From positions 186,001 to 250,000 of the forward strand of contig JAXMHB010000004.1 of assembly GCA_046346965.1 (NCBI GenBank): 64,000 bases of DNA. The letters run 5' to 3'. Origin of the DNA: JAXMHB01 sp046346965. Lineage in GTDB: Bacteria; Pseudomonadota; Gammaproteobacteria; Xanthomonadales; SZUA-5. Made by a program: the position numbers and the translations under genes. Under the pieces are notes generated by a model. The model saw only the letters and a program-made list of their open reading frames with translations, made no database searches and was not told where the DNA came from. This document shows, one piece after another, positions 25,649-35,700 of the stretch. Numbering within the stretch: position 1 is the stretch's first letter; the number at the start of each line of letters is the position of its first letter.

Positions 25649-26598
25649 GCAAACTGGTCGGAGCTGCCGCCATCGCCGCCGCGCTGGCGATCCTGATTTA
25701 TCCCTCGGTCTATGTCATCGATCAGTCCGAACAGGGCATCAAAGTCCAGTTCGGCGAGCCGGTCGGTGAGGTCATCACCGATCCTGGCCTGCACTTCAAA
25801 ATGCCCTTTGTGCAACAGGTGCGACGTTTCGACAAGCGCATCCTGCCGTGGGACGGCGATGTCAGTCAGGTGCCGACGCTGGGGCGCGAGTTCGTGCTGA
25901 TCGATGCCACGGCGCGCTGGCGCATCGCTGATCCGCTGAAGTTCCTGCGCTCGGTGCGCGATGAATCGGGGGCGCGCACGCGCCTCGACGACATCATCGA
26001 TTCGGTGGTGCGCGACATCATCTCCGGCACCGATCTCGAAGAGATCGTGCGCTCGGCCGACTGGGCGGTGGACGCCAAAGCCTTGGGCGAGGAGGTCACG
26101 CCGCGCGCCGACGTCGACCTGACCAAGCCGAAGAAGGGACGCGAGAAACTGGAGCAGGAGATCCTTGCCGCGGCCGCCAAGCAGACGCCGGAGTTGGGCA
26201 TCGAACTGGTCGATGTACGCCTGAAACGCATCAATTACATTGACAGCGTGCGCGCGCAGGTGGAAAACCGCATGGTGTCCGAGCGCCAGAGCATCGCCGA
26301 GCGCTTCCGCTCCGAAGGCATGGGCCGCAGCCAGGAAATCCTCGGCGAGATGCAGCGCGAGCTGCGCACGATCCGCTCCGAGGCCGAACGCCAGGCCGCC
26401 GAAATCCGCGGCAAGGCCGACGCCGAAGCCACCCGCATCTACGGCGAGGCTTACGGCGCCGATCCCGAGTTCTATGCCTTCATGCGAACGCTGGAGAGCT
26501 ACCAGGCGCTGGGCGCAAACACCACGCTGATGCTGGGCGGCAAGTCGGAGTTCTTCCGCTATCTGGAGTCCACCCGCAAACGCGCGGCGCAGCCCTGA
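25645..26598 (+). CDS. hflC: FtsH protease modulator HflC (SPFH/prohibitin family)
   Basis: Partner of HflK. The 317 residues have an N-terminal membrane helix (7-25), VIDQSEQGIKVQFGEPVGEV, the band-7 domain (VRRFDKRILPWDGD, DATARWRIADPLKFLRSV), and the HflC C-terminal signature GADPEFYAFMRTLESYQAL followed by SEFFRYLES. An insertion-like stretch KPKKGREKLEQEILAAAAK sits at about residues 155-173, as in other HflCs. Translationally coupled to hflK. A strong hairpin follows 39 bp after the stop. Confidence 0.94.
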   Translation: MSKLVGAAAIAAALAILIYPSVYVIDQSEQGIKVQFGEPVGEVITDPGLHFKMPFVQQVRRFDKRILPWDGDVSQVPTLGREFVLIDATARWRIADPLKFLRSVRDESGARTRLDDIIDSVVRDIISGTDLEEIVRSADWAVDAKALGEEVTPRADVDLTKPKKGREKLEQEILAAAAKQTPELGIELVDVRLKRINYIDSVRAQVENRMVSERQSIAERFRSEGMGRSQEILGEMQRELRTIRSEAERQAAEIRGKADAEATRIYGEAYGADPEFYAFMRTLESYQALGANTTLMLGGKSEFFRYLESTRKRAAQP

Positions 26599-26637
26599 TT
26601 CGCGGCCGTCCCGCACGGCTGCGTTGCGGGTGTATGT

Positions 26638-26667
26638 GCGCGGCGCCGGCCAGTCCCGGCGCCGCGC
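26638..26667 (+). terminator. hairpin downstream of hflKC
   Basis: Perfect 12-bp stem GCGCGGCGCCGG/CCGGCGCCGCGC with a 6-nt loop, 39 bp past the hflC stop and 48 bp before ureD. It is followed by GCTTAG, so the T-tract is minimal, but the stem is the strongest in this stretch and separates the two operons. Confidence 0.6.
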
Positions 26668-26715
26668 GCTTAGCCCGCCATCGACGGCTCGGCGCCCATC
26701 GGGCAGCATCGAACG

Positions 26716-27588
26716 ATGACCTCGGAGAGCCCCGCTGCACTCGACATCCCCGCCTGGCGCGCCGAACTGGATCTGCGCTGCGCACTCGACCGCCGCGGCT
26801 GCACATCCTTGGTGCACAACCGCCATTCGGGCCCCTTGCGGGTGCAGCGGCTGCTCTACCCGGAAGGACCGCAGACTGCGCACGCCGTCCTGCTGCATCC
26901 GCCGGGCGGCATTGCCGGTAGCGACCAGCTCGATGTGCAGGTGCAGGTCGATGCCGGGGCGCATTTGCTCTGCACCACGCCGGGCGCCGGCAAGTGGTAC
27001 CACGGCGAGCGCGGCGAGGCGAGCCAGCAACTGCGTCTGGCGGTGCAGGCCGACGGCGCGCTGGAGTGGCTGCCGCAAGAATCCATCCTGTACGACGGCG
27101 CCCGCGCCCGCATGCAGACGACCATCGATCTGGCGCCTGAAGCCCGCATGTTTGGCTGGGACATCGTGCAGCTGGGGCGCGTCGCCGCCGGCGAACGCTA
27201 TGAGCGCGGGCGCTGGCGGCAGCAGCTGAGTTTGCGACGTCGCGGCCGCGAGTGCTGGCGCGAGCAGCTGGATCTTGACGCGACGGATGCGCTGCTGCAA
27301 TCGCCACTCGGGCTTGCCGGCCATCCGGTCTGCGCAACCGCGTGGGCCTGCGCGCCGGATCTCGACGGGCAGATCGACGATTTGCTCGCGGAGCTGCGCG
27401 CCTGCGCGGCGCAGCATGCACCGCGATGTGGCATTTCCTGGGTGCCGGCGCCCGTGCAAGTGCTGCAAATTCGCGCACTTGGACACGCCAGCGATCTGGT
27501 ACGCGCCTTGCTAGAGGACTTGTGGGCCACGCTGCGGCCGACGCTGATCGGGCGTCCGGCGCGGCGCCCGCGAATCTGGTCTACCTGA
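26716..27588 (+). CDS. ureD: urease accessory protein UreD
   Basis: Scaffold of the UreDFG complex that delivers nickel to apo-urease. The 290 residues show family landmarks: NRHSGPLRVQRLLYPEG near residue 35, LLHPPGGIAGSDQL, TTPGAGKWYH, LEWLPQESILYDGA and WDIVQLGR. Normal length. First gene of a seven-gene urease operon; ureA starts 7 bp later. The N-terminal few residues are ambiguous but ATG 26716 is the only upstream Met. Confidence 0.94.
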   Translation: MTSESPAALDIPAWRAELDLRCALDRRGCTSLVHNRHSGPLRVQRLLYPEGPQTAHAVLLHPPGGIAGSDQLDVQVQVDAGAHLLCTTPGAGKWYHGERGEASQQLRLAVQADGALEWLPQESILYDGARARMQTTIDLAPEARMFGWDIVQLGRVAAGERYERGRWRQQLSLRRRGRECWREQLDLDATDALLQSPLGLAGHPVCATAWACAPDLDGQIDDLLAELRACAAQHAPRCGISWVPAPVQVLQIRALGHASDLVRALLEDLWATLRPTLIGRPARRPRIWST

Positions 27589-27595
27589 GCAAGCC

Positions 27596-27910
27596 ATGGA
27601 ACTGACGCCGCGCGAGAAGGACAAGCTGCTGATCTTCACCGCCGGACTCCTCGCCGAACGCCGGCGTGCGCGTGGGCTCAAACTGAACTATCCCGAAGCC
27701 GTGGCCTACATCAGCGCCGCGATCCTGGAGGGCGCGCGCGACGGCCGCAGCGTGGCAGATCTGATGCATTACGGCACCACGCTGCTCAGCGTCGACGATG
27801 TGATGGCGGGCATCGCTGAGCTGATTCCCGACATCCAGGTCGAAGCCACCTTCCCCGATGGCACCAAGCTGGTGACGGTACACGCGCCGATCGGCCGAGG
27901 CGCTCGATGA
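27596..27910 (+). CDS. ureA: urease subunit gamma
   Basis: Smallest structural subunit of the nickel enzyme that hydrolyses urea to ammonia and carbamate. The 104 residues start MELTPREKDKLLIFTAGLLAERR and contain LNYPEAVAYISAAILEGARDG and the late EATFPDGTKLVTVH. Separate from ureB (the three-subunit bacterial type). ATGA overlap with ureB. Confidence 0.97.
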   Translation: MELTPREKDKLLIFTAGLLAERRRARGLKLNYPEAVAYISAAILEGARDGRSVADLMHYGTTLLSVDDVMAGIAELIPDIQVEATFPDGTKLVTVHAPIGRGAR

Positions 27911-28215
27911 TTCCGGGCGAATGGCTGTTGCTCGACGGCGACATCGAACTCAATGCCGGGCGCCCGACGCTGAGCCTGCCGGTCGTCAACCAGGGCGATC
28001 GGCCCATCCAGGTCGGCTCGCACTACCACTTCTACGAGGTCAACGACGCGCTGCTGTTCGAGCGCGCGCCGACGCGAGGCTATCGCCTGAATATCGCATC
28101 GGGCACCGCCGTGCGCTTCGAGCCAGGCCAGCGCCGCGTGGTGGAACTGGTGCGCCTGGACGGCGCTCGCGAGGTTTACGGATTTGCCGGGCGGGTCATG
28201 GGAGCGCTGGAATGA
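27907..28215 (+). CDS. ureB: urease subunit beta
   Basis: Structural subunit of urease. The 102 residues begin MIPGEWLLLDGDIELNAGR and include VVNQGDRPIQVGSHYHFYEVN, the RGYRLNIASGTAVRFEPGQ block and the end stretch VYGFAGRVMG. Overlaps ureA upstream and ureC downstream by 4 bp each, so gamma, beta and alpha are made in step. Confidence 0.97.
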   Translation: MIPGEWLLLDGDIELNAGRPTLSLPVVNQGDRPIQVGSHYHFYEVNDALLFERAPTRGYRLNIASGTAVRFEPGQRRVVELVRLDGAREVYGFAGRVMGALE

Positions 28216-29912
28216 AGATCAGCCGGCAGGCCTATGCCGAGATGTACGGCCCCACCGTCGGCGATCGCCTGCGTCTGGCCGACACCGACCTGATCGTGGA
28301 AGTCGAGCGCGACTACACCGTGTACGGCGAGGAAGTGAAGTTCGGCGGCGGCAAGGTCATTCGCGATGGCATGGGACAAGGCCAGCGCATCAGCGCCGAC
28401 TGCGCCGACACCGTAATCACCAATGCGCTGATCATCGACCACTGGGGCATCGTCAAGGCCGACGTCGGACTGAAAGCCGGCCGCATCAGCGCGATCGGCA
28501 AAGCCGGCAACCCGGATATCCAGCCCGGCGTCAGCATCGTCATCGGCCCCGGCACCGAGATCATCGCTGGCGAGGGCCTGATCCTGACCGCTGGTGCCAT
28601 CGATGCGCATATCCACTTCATCTGCCCGCAGCAGATCGAGGAGGCGCTGATGTCCGGGGTGACCACGATGATCGGCGGCGGCACCGGACCTGCCACCGGC
28701 ACCAACGCCACCACCTGTACCCCGGGACCCTGGCATCTGGAGCGCATGCTGGAAGCCGCGGAAGCCTTTCCGATGAATCTTGGCTTTCTGGGCAAGGGCA
28801 ACGCCAGCCTGGCGCCGGCGCTGCACGAACAAATCGAGGCCGGCGCAATCGGCTTGAAACTGCACGAGGACTGGGGCACGACGCCTGCAGCGATCGACTG
28901 CGCGTTGGGCGTGGCCGATGCCACCGACACGCAGATCGCGATCCATACCGATACCTTGAACGAGTCCGGCTTCGTCGAAACCACCTTGGCTGCCTTCAAG
29001 GGGCGCACCATCCACACCTACCACACCGAGGGCGCCGGCGGCGGCCACGCCCCGGACATCATCAAGGCAGCGGCGCTGCCGCACGTCTTGCCCTCGTCCA
29101 CCAATCCCACGCGCCCGTACACCATCAACACGCTGGATGAGCATCTGGACATGCTGATGGTTTGCCACCACCTGGATCCGGCGATTGCGGAGGACGTCGC
29201 CTTTGCCGAGAGCCGGATCCGCCGCGAGACCATTGCCGCCGAGGACATCCTGCACGATCTGGGCGCCTTCTCGATGATCTCCTCCGACAGTCAGGCAATG
29301 GGCCGGGTCGGCGAAGTCATCACGCGCACCTTCCAGACCGCGCACAAGATGAAGCAGCAGCGCGGCAGTCTGGCGGGCGACCCGGCGCGCCACGACAACG
29401 GGCGGGTCAAGCGCTACATCGCCAAGATCACCATCAATCCGGCCATCACCCACGGCATCGCCCACGAACTGGGCTCGGTGGAAGTCGGCAAATGGGCCGA
29501 CCTGGTGCTGTGGAAGCCGGCCTTCTTCGGGGTGAAACCAAGTCTGATCCTCAAAGGTGGCAGCATCGCCGCGGCGCCGATGGGCGATCCCAATGCCTCG
29601 ATCCCCACGCCACAGCCGGTGCACTATCGGCCCATGTTTGCCGGCTACGGGCGCCAGACCGTACGCACGTCCTTGACGCTGGTCTCGCAGGCCGCGCTGG
29701 CGGCGGACATCGGTGGGCGTTTGGGCCTGCAAAAGCCGCTGGTCGCGGTGCGCAACTGCCGACAGATTGGCAAGGCGCAGATGATCCACAACGACGCCAC
29801 GCCACGAATCGAGGTCGATCCGGAGACGTACATCGTCCGCGCTGACGGTGTCGCGCTCTGGTGCGAGCCGGCGAGCAGGCTGCCGCTGGCGCAGCGCTAT
29901 TTTCTGTTCTGA
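28212..29912 (+). CDS. ureC: urease subunit alpha (catalytic)
   Basis: Carries the dinuclear nickel site. The 566 residues contain the His pair AHIHF near 132-134, the carbamylated lysine in IGLKLHEDWG near 215, the nickel-ligand HTDTLNESGF and HTYHTEGAGGGHAPD segments, and the flap MVCHHL with its Cys near 315. The DSQAMGRVGE and NPAITHGIAHE stretches follow. All active-site residues expected from family knowledge are present. ATG 28212 is set by the UreB overlap and the MKISRQAYAEMYGPT start. Confidence 0.98.
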   Translation: MKISRQAYAEMYGPTVGDRLRLADTDLIVEVERDYTVYGEEVKFGGGKVIRDGMGQGQRISADCADTVITNALIIDHWGIVKADVGLKAGRISAIGKAGNPDIQPGVSIVIGPGTEIIAGEGLILTAGAIDAHIHFICPQQIEEALMSGVTTMIGGGTGPATGTNATTCTPGPWHLERMLEAAEAFPMNLGFLGKGNASLAPALHEQIEAGAIGLKLHEDWGTTPAAIDCALGVADATDTQIAIHTDTLNESGFVETTLAAFKGRTIHTYHTEGAGGGHAPDIIKAAALPHVLPSSTNPTRPYTINTLDEHLDMLMVCHHLDPAIAEDVAFAESRIRRETIAAEDILHDLGAFSMISSDSQAMGRVGEVITRTFQTAHKMKQQRGSLAGDPARHDNGRVKRYIAKITINPAITHGIAHELGSVEVGKWADLVLWKPAFFGVKPSLILKGGSIAAAPMGDPNASIPTPQPVHYRPMFAGYGRQTVRTSLTLVSQAALAADIGGRLGLQKPLVAVRNCRQIGKAQMIHNDATPRIEVDPETYIVRADGVALWCEPASRLPLAQRYFLF

Positions 29913-30463
29913 TGCTCACCGACGCGCGCGCAGCGCCCCTCGCACCGCCCCTGGTGCTGACGCGCCGAATTCCGGCCGAGCACTGCCGCGATATGCCAGC
30001 CGTAGATCTGCCGATGACCGCGCAGCAGCGCCGGCGCGCGCGCCAGCGGCTGCGGCTCGAGCAACTGGAACTCGGCATCGCCCTGCCCCCCGGCACCCAG
30101 CTGCATCCAGGCGATCAACTGGCCGATAGCGCAGACGCGCGCTATGTCGTGCGCGCCGCTGCCGAACGCGTGCTGCGGGCGACAGCGCTGAAAGCCATCG
30201 ACCTGACGCGCGCCGCCTACCATCTGGGCAATCGGCACGTGTGGGTGGAGATCGGCGTCGACTATCTCGCCATCGAAGCCGATCCGGTGCTCGCCGAACT
30301 GCTGGTGGGTCTCGGTCTGCAGGTGCAGGAGATGCTGGCCCCGTTTGCACCCGACAGTGGCGCCTACGGTGGTGGTCATCGGCATGGCCACGACATCAGC
30401 TTCGCCGAGGACTACCGGGTCGCCCAGGCGGTTTACAGCCTGCACGAGCCTGCGAGCCCGTGA
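29912..30463 (+). CDS. ureE: urease accessory protein UreE
   Basis: Nickel-binding metallochaperone. The 183 residues have the N-terminal peptide-binding-like domain (LVLTRRIPAEHC; LTAQQRRRARQRL) and the C-terminal metal domain with AAYHLGNRHVWVEI, where the conserved nickel His (GNRH) sits. A short His-rich patch GGGHRHGHDISF lies near the end. The His tail is much shorter than in Klebsiella UreE. ATG 29912 overlaps the ureC stop (TGATG); a longer upstream frame is just ureC antiphase. GTGA overlap with ureF. Confidence 0.94.
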   Translation: MLTDARAAPLAPPLVLTRRIPAEHCRDMPAVDLPMTAQQRRRARQRLRLEQLELGIALPPGTQLHPGDQLADSADARYVVRAAAERVLRATALKAIDLTRAAYHLGNRHVWVEIGVDYLAIEADPVLAELLVGLGLQVQEMLAPFAPDSGAYGGGHRHGHDISFAEDYRVAQAVYSLHEPASP

Positions 30464-31134
30464 ATCCGGGGCTGCTCCAACTGGCCTCGGCGAGTCTGCC
30501 CGTCGGCGCCTACAGCCATTCACTGGGCCTGGAAGCCGCGGCCGAGGCAGGCCTGCTGGCGGATGCCAGCGCCGCCGAGGCCTGGATCGAGGACTATCTG
30601 CATTGGGTTTGGGCGCGTGGCGAGGCGCCGCTGTGGGCCGCGCTGCATGACGCCTGGCAGGCGCCGGCTCAGGATCCGGTGCGCGCCCTCAATGATCGGG
30701 TGCTGGCCAGCCGCGAGTCGCAAGAATTGCTGCTCGAGTGCACGCAAACCGGGCACTCGCTGCGCGAGTGGCTGCTGGCGCTGCCCGATACCGAGATGCA
30801 GCCGGCGCAGGCGACCCTGCTGGTCGAACTGCAGCCGCCGAGTTACGCCGCCGTCCATGCGCTGGCGGCCCGCGCGCTGGCCCTGGATGCCGACGCCGGA
30901 ATGCTGGCGCTGGGTTGGAGCGTGCTCGAAAGCCTGTGCAGCGCCGCGCTGAAGCTGGTTCCACTGGGACAGCGTCAGAGTCAGGCGCTGCTGCGACGGG
31001 TGGCGCTGCGGCTGCCGGCGGCAGTCGCCAGCGCGGCGCGCTACGATGCCGACAGCGCCTGCAATGCCGCGCCGATGCTGGCCATCCTGTCGGCGCAGCA
31101 CGAAAGCCAGTATTCCCGACTCTTCCGATCCTGA
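30460..31134 (+). CDS. ureF: urease accessory protein UreF
   Basis: Part of the UreDFG maturation complex; it gates UreG GTPase activity. With a GTG start at 30460 it has 224 residues, all alpha-helical, beginning LLQLASASLPVGAYSHSLGLE with the family's PxGxYxHSxGLE motif. The frame continues with DYLHWVWARGEAPLW, LASRESQELLLECTQTG and a C-terminal AAPMLAILSAQHESQYSRLFRS. GTG is chosen because it overlaps the ureE stop and starts the conserved helix; an upstream in-frame ATG falls inside ureE. Confidence 0.93.
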   Translation: MNPGLLQLASASLPVGAYSHSLGLEAAAEAGLLADASAAEAWIEDYLHWVWARGEAPLWAALHDAWQAPAQDPVRALNDRVLASRESQELLLECTQTGHSLREWLLALPDTEMQPAQATLLVELQPPSYAAVHALAARALALDADAGMLALGWSVLESLCSAALKLVPLGQRQSQALLRRVALRLPAAVASAARYDADSACNAAPMLAILSAQHESQYSRLFRS

Positions 31135-31142
31135 GGCTGCCG

Positions 31143-31793
31143 ATGTCTGCCCTGCCCTGGTCCAGTCGCCGTACGCGCCCGCTCCCGCCACTGCGCGTGG
31201 GTATCGGCGGCCCTGTCGGTTCCGGCAAAACCACCTTGCTGGAGATGCTGTGCAAGCGCATGCGCGAGCACTACGAGCTGATCGCGATCACCAACGACAT
31301 CTACACCCGGGAGGACCAGCGCTTGCTGACGGTCGCCGGGGCGCTGCCGCCGGAACGCATCCTGGGTGTAGAAACCGGCGGTTGTCCGCACACGGCGATC
31401 CGCGAGGATGCGTCGATCAATCTGGAAGCCATCGAGCGCATGCTGACGCGCTTCCCGGATGCCGACATCGTCTTCGTCGAGTCCGGCGGCGACAATCTGG
31501 CCGCCACCTTCTCGCCCGAACTGGCCGATCTGACCCTCTACGTGATCGATGTGGCTGGCGGCGAGAAGATCCCGCGCAAGGGTGGACCTGGGATCACGCG
31601 CTCGGATCTGCTGATCATCAACAAGATTGATCTGGCGCCGCACGTCGGTGCCTCGCTGGAGATCATGCGCGCCGATACGCAGCGCATGCGCGGCGAACGA
31701 CCGTTCGTGATGACCGATCTGCGCCGCCAGCAGAATCTGAATCAGGTCATCGCTTTCATCGAAGGCGCCGGGCTGCTGAAGCCGTCGCACTGA
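31143..31793 (+). CDS. ureG: urease accessory protein UreG
   Basis: SIMIBI-class GTPase that powers nickel insertion. The 216 residues show the P-loop GIGGPVGSGKTTLLEML, the metal-binding CPH motif in ETGGCPHTAIREDAS, VFVESGGDNLAATFSPEL, the G3-like DVAGGEKIPRKGGPGI and the NKID guanine-specificity motif. ATG 31143 is 8 bp after ureF. Last gene of ureDABCEFG; the next gene is convergent. Confidence 0.97.
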   Translation: MSALPWSSRRTRPLPPLRVGIGGPVGSGKTTLLEMLCKRMREHYELIAITNDIYTREDQRLLTVAGALPPERILGVETGGCPHTAIREDASINLEAIERMLTRFPDADIVFVESGGDNLAATFSPELADLTLYVIDVAGGEKIPRKGGPGITRSDLLIINKIDLAPHVGASLEIMRADTQRMRGERPFVMTDLRRQQNLNQVIAFIEGAGLLKPSH

Positions 31794-31808
31794 GCGCGGC
31801 GCGCACCG

Positions 31809-32717
31809 TCAGGGCGGATAGGGTCCGTGGTAGTCGAGATCGCGCAGCGTCCGCGTCCAGGCGGACTTGCCGGCCCCGAGATCGTAGGCCACCAGGGTGG
31901 ACTCGATGACACGCGCCTCGCCGTTGGCCGCCTGCACCTCAAAGGGCCGCACGTACAGCACCACATCGCCCACCACCTCGAAGGGGCGATAGGAATAGTC
32001 GCTGTAGAGCTCGCCGAGCACGCCGCCGCGGACGGCGCTGATCTGCCAGCGATAGCGGCCATCCTTCTGGCGCTCGCTGCGCAGCCGATAAAGGTCGCTG
32101 ACCGAACGGAAGGTGCGCGGCCCGTCGGCCGTGGGCGCTCCGATCTCGGCCGGCAACTCGGCACTCGCCTTCAGCGCGGCATCGGGTACGACCTGCAGGC
32201 GCTGACGTGACCAGTCGATGGCCAGACTGCCCTGTTGAGGCGCGTCGCCGGATTTCTGGGCGCTGGCGTCGGCGTCGAGCAGCGCACCCTGCGGCAGTTC
32301 CCGGCGATAGGTCCAGCGCAGCCCGCCGTCCACCGTCTTCAGATCGAAGCGCTCGCCCAGACGCGCCTCGACCAGCGCGCGTACCGCGCCGGGTAGCGGC
32401 AGTTGATCCAGCGCCACTGGCTGGCCGTCCAGGCGCGCAAGCACCGCGTAATCCAGCGTCCCGCGCTCGGCGCCCTCACGCAGGGCCAGCACTGACTGCT
32501 CGCCCACGGCCATGGGCAGCGCCGCCAGTGCGCTGCGCCACTCGGTGCGGCCGCTGGCCACGTTCACCTGCTCGACCGCGCTGTCTGGATGCGTCAGCCA
32601 CACCCGTGCGCTGTCCGGATCGACCAATACGCCACTTTGCAGACTGACCGCTGCTTCGGCAGCCCATGGCAGGCAGACCAGCAAGCCATACAGGCAATTT
32701 CGGATTTGTCCCGACAT
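31809..32717 (-). CDS. exported beta-rich protein of unknown function (quinoprotein-like repeats)
   Basis: No family recognised with confidence. The 302 residues start with a signal peptide (MSGQIRNCLYGLLVCLPWAAEA) followed by several short motifs of the kind VNVASGRTEWRS, VLARLDGQPVALD and VAYDLGAGKSAWTRTL, which resemble blades of PQQ/quinoprotein-like beta-propellers. It is convergent with ureG (15 bp) and divergent from the large secreted protein, so a role tied to urease is not implied. A promoter-like TTGGCG-17-TATGCT lies just upstream. Confidence 0.65.
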   Translation of the reverse strand: MSGQIRNCLYGLLVCLPWAAEAAVSLQSGVLVDPDSARVWLTHPDSAVEQVNVASGRTEWRSALAALPMAVGEQSVLALREGAERGTLDYAVLARLDGQPVALDQLPLPGAVRALVEARLGERFDLKTVDGGLRWTYRRELPQGALLDADASAQKSGDAPQQGSLAIDWSRQRLQVVPDAALKASAELPAEIGAPTADGPRTFRSVSDLYRLRSERQKDGRYRWQISAVRGGVLGELYSDYSYRPFEVVGDVVLYVRPFEVQAANGEARVIESTLVAYDLGAGKSAWTRTLRDLDYHGPYPP

Positions 32718-32744
32718 CGGCGCCGCCTCATGATCGACCGGTTT

Positions 32745-32773
32745 AGCATAGGAGTTGAATACCACTGCGCCAA
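32745..32773 (-). promoter_or_regulatory. promoter for the 31809-32717 gene
   Basis: Minus-strand TTGGCG (32768-32773), 17-bp spacer, TATGCT (32745-32750). This places the start of transcription near 32738, about 20 nt before the ATG at 32717. The -35 overlaps the ribosome site of the divergent secreted-protein gene. Consensus match is moderate. Confidence 0.4.
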
Positions 32774-32782
32774 GGAATGTCC

Positions 32783-35700
32783 ATGTTGTCCAGAAAGTGC
32801 CGCGTGTTGCTGGGACTGATTGGCGGCCTTCTGACGGCACCGCTGAGTGCGCAACAGGCGCCGGGGAACGATGCGTTCAGTAACGCCAGCGTCCTCAGCG
32901 GCAATCTGGTGCAAACCACCGGCAGCAACCTGGGCGCCACTGCCGAAAATGGTGAGCCTCGGCATGCCGGCGTCGGCGGCGGCAAATCGGTGTGGTGGCA
33001 GTGGACCGCGAGCAGCGGTGCCCGCACCACCATCGATACCGTGGGCAGCGATTACGACACCGTCCTCGCGGTGTACACCGGCAATGCGGTCGGCATTTTG
33101 AGCGAGGTAGCGTCCAACGACGACCTCACCGGCAGTACCGCCAGCCGCGTGCGATTCACCCCGGTCGCCGGTACCACCTATCGCATCGCGGTCGATGGCT
33201 ACTCGAATGGCAGCACCACTGCGCAGGGTCAGATCAAGCTGAATCTGTTGTCTGCCGATCCTGCCCCGGTGATCGCGTCGAATCCCGCGGCAGGCGCCAT
33301 CCTGAACCTGCCGCCCGTTGCGTTCGGCACCAGCAGTCAGGCGGAGATTGATCTCTACGCCACCGGCGGCGCCGCCAGCAATCCGGTGACGCTGTCCTGT
33401 AGCAGCAGCCAGGGCGTCCGCATTGGGCCCGCTGGCGCGCCGGCCACCGGCAACAGCTACTCGCAGACGGTCAGCGCCGGTACGCAGCCGACCGATCTGG
33501 CGGTGGCGCTGAATGCCGTGGTCGGCAACCAGGACCTGCCGGTCGCGGTGCAATGCATCGCCACGCCGGCGACCGGATTCAGCTACACCCTGAGCTATCG
33601 CGTGCAGCTCCCGGCAGGCTTGGGCGCCGAGGTCTCGCCGACGATCAGCAGCATTCCGCCGGCCGGCGCGCTCAGTCTGGGCAGTGCGCCGGTCAATGGC
33701 GATGCGCTGGGCAGCCTGAATCTGGTCGCCAGCCCTGGCAACGGCCCCGCCAGCGTCAACATCCAGTGCAACGCCAGTGGCGGGCTGCGGATTGGACCAG
33801 CGGGTGCCCCACCGACCGCCACCCAGTATGCGCAAACGCTGACCGGCAGCGCCCAGCCACGCGATCTGGCCCTGGCCGCGACCGCCGCCAGCAACGCCTA
33901 TTTGGCCACGCTGAGCTGCACGATCAGCCCCAGCAGCGGCAGCGCCTACAGCCTCAACTACAGCGTGCGCGTGCCGCCCGGCGTGACCGGCAGCAACGCG
34001 ACTTGGCGCGCGATCGGCCCCGGCCCGACCAATGGCGGCCAGACCGAGGGCATCAGCGGCCCACCGAGCAATCCGGTGGCCGGCGCCGTGCATGTGGTGC
34101 TGCCGCATCCCAGCAATGCCGACCTGTTGTACGTGGGCACGGTCAATGGCGGTGTCTGGCGCACCCACAATGCCCAGGCTGAACTACCCACCTGGACCGC
34201 GCTGACCGACCAGCAGGCCTCGCTCAGCATCGGCGCGCTGGTGTTCGATGCCGCCGACGCCAGTGGCAATACGCTGCTGGCCGGCATCGGCCGCTTCAGC
34301 AGCTATGGCCGCGCCGGTGGCACGCGCGCCGGCGTGCTGCGCAGCCGCGACGGCGGATCGAGCTGGAGCGCCCTGTCGAGCACGCTGGCCGGCAAGAACA
34401 TCAGCGGCATCACCGCACGCGGCAACGTCATCGTCGTCGCGGCCAACACCGCCACCAGCAACGCCTGCGCCGATTACGGCCTGTTCCGCAGCACGGATGG
34501 CGGCGCCAGCTTCACCAAGCTGGGCCTGCCGGAAGGGTTGCCGTCCGGCGCCGTGACGTCACTGGTCAATCATCCCTCGGCGCCGCAAATCCTGTTTGCA
34601 CACCTCGATTCCGCCAATGTCTGCGGTGGCAGCGCGCAACTGAACGGCCTCTATCGCAGCAGTGACGAAGGCGCGAGCTGGACCCGCGTCAGCAACACCG
34701 AGATGAACACGCTGTTTGCTGGCAGCTCCAAACTGGTCCGCGCCCAGGTCGCTGCCGGCGGCCGCATTGCTGTGGCGATCGCCGACAGCGTGCTGCGCGG
34801 CGTCTTCTTGAGCACCGACAACGGGAGCAGCTGGCTTGGACTGGGCTACCCCATCACGTTTGAAGGCAGCGATGAAGTCGGCCTGCATCCGGGCGAGCAA
34901 GGTCGCCTGCATCTGTCGATCGCAATCGACCGCAGCAATCCCAATCTGATCTACGTCGGCGGCGACCGCCAGCCCGGCAGCTTCCCCAACAGTCTGGGCG
35001 CGCGCACGTTTTCCGGTCGTCTGTTCCGCGCCGACGCCGCGACCCCGGGCAGCTGGGTATCACTGACCCACAGCGGCACTGCCAACAACAGCGCACCGCA
35101 TGCCGACTCACGCAGCATGGCCATCGATGCTGCCGGCCGACTGATCGAGGGTGACGACGGCGGCGTGTATGCACGCACCCAGCCGGCCAGCAGCAGCGGC
35201 GTGTGGATATCGCTGAACGGTGATCTGCAGGTGACCGAGCAGCACAGCGTGGCCTTCGATCCGATCGCCGGGATCGCGCAATCTGGCAACCAGGACAATG
35301 GCACGATGCGCCAGGCCGCAGCCGATGAGCGCCAGTGGGCGGTACTGAGCAGTGGCGATGGTGGCGATACCGTCGTCGATGCCCTGCACAGCGCGGCGCA
35401 GGGCCAGTCCATCAGCTACACCAGCGCGCAGAACCTCGGCAGCTTCCGCCGACGCGTGCACGATGCGACCAATAACGCGGTGTCTGTGGTCACCCCCGGC
35501 TTGATCGTCAGCGCGGGCGGCGCCAGCCCTACCGGCCAGTTCACTACCCCGCTGGCGATCAACCGCGTGGCGCCCTACCGGTTGGCGATCGGGGCCGCCA
35601 ACGGCATTTATGAGTCACTCGATGCCGGCGATACGCTCAATATCGTGGCGGAGGAGTTGCGCCCCGCCAGCAGTACTTCGGTGCCGGCACTGGCCTACGG

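Noticed and set aside
28176..29789. 537-codon open frame antisense to ureC
   Set aside because: ureC has every catalytic motif; the antisense translation is Asp/Gly/His-rich and unstructured.
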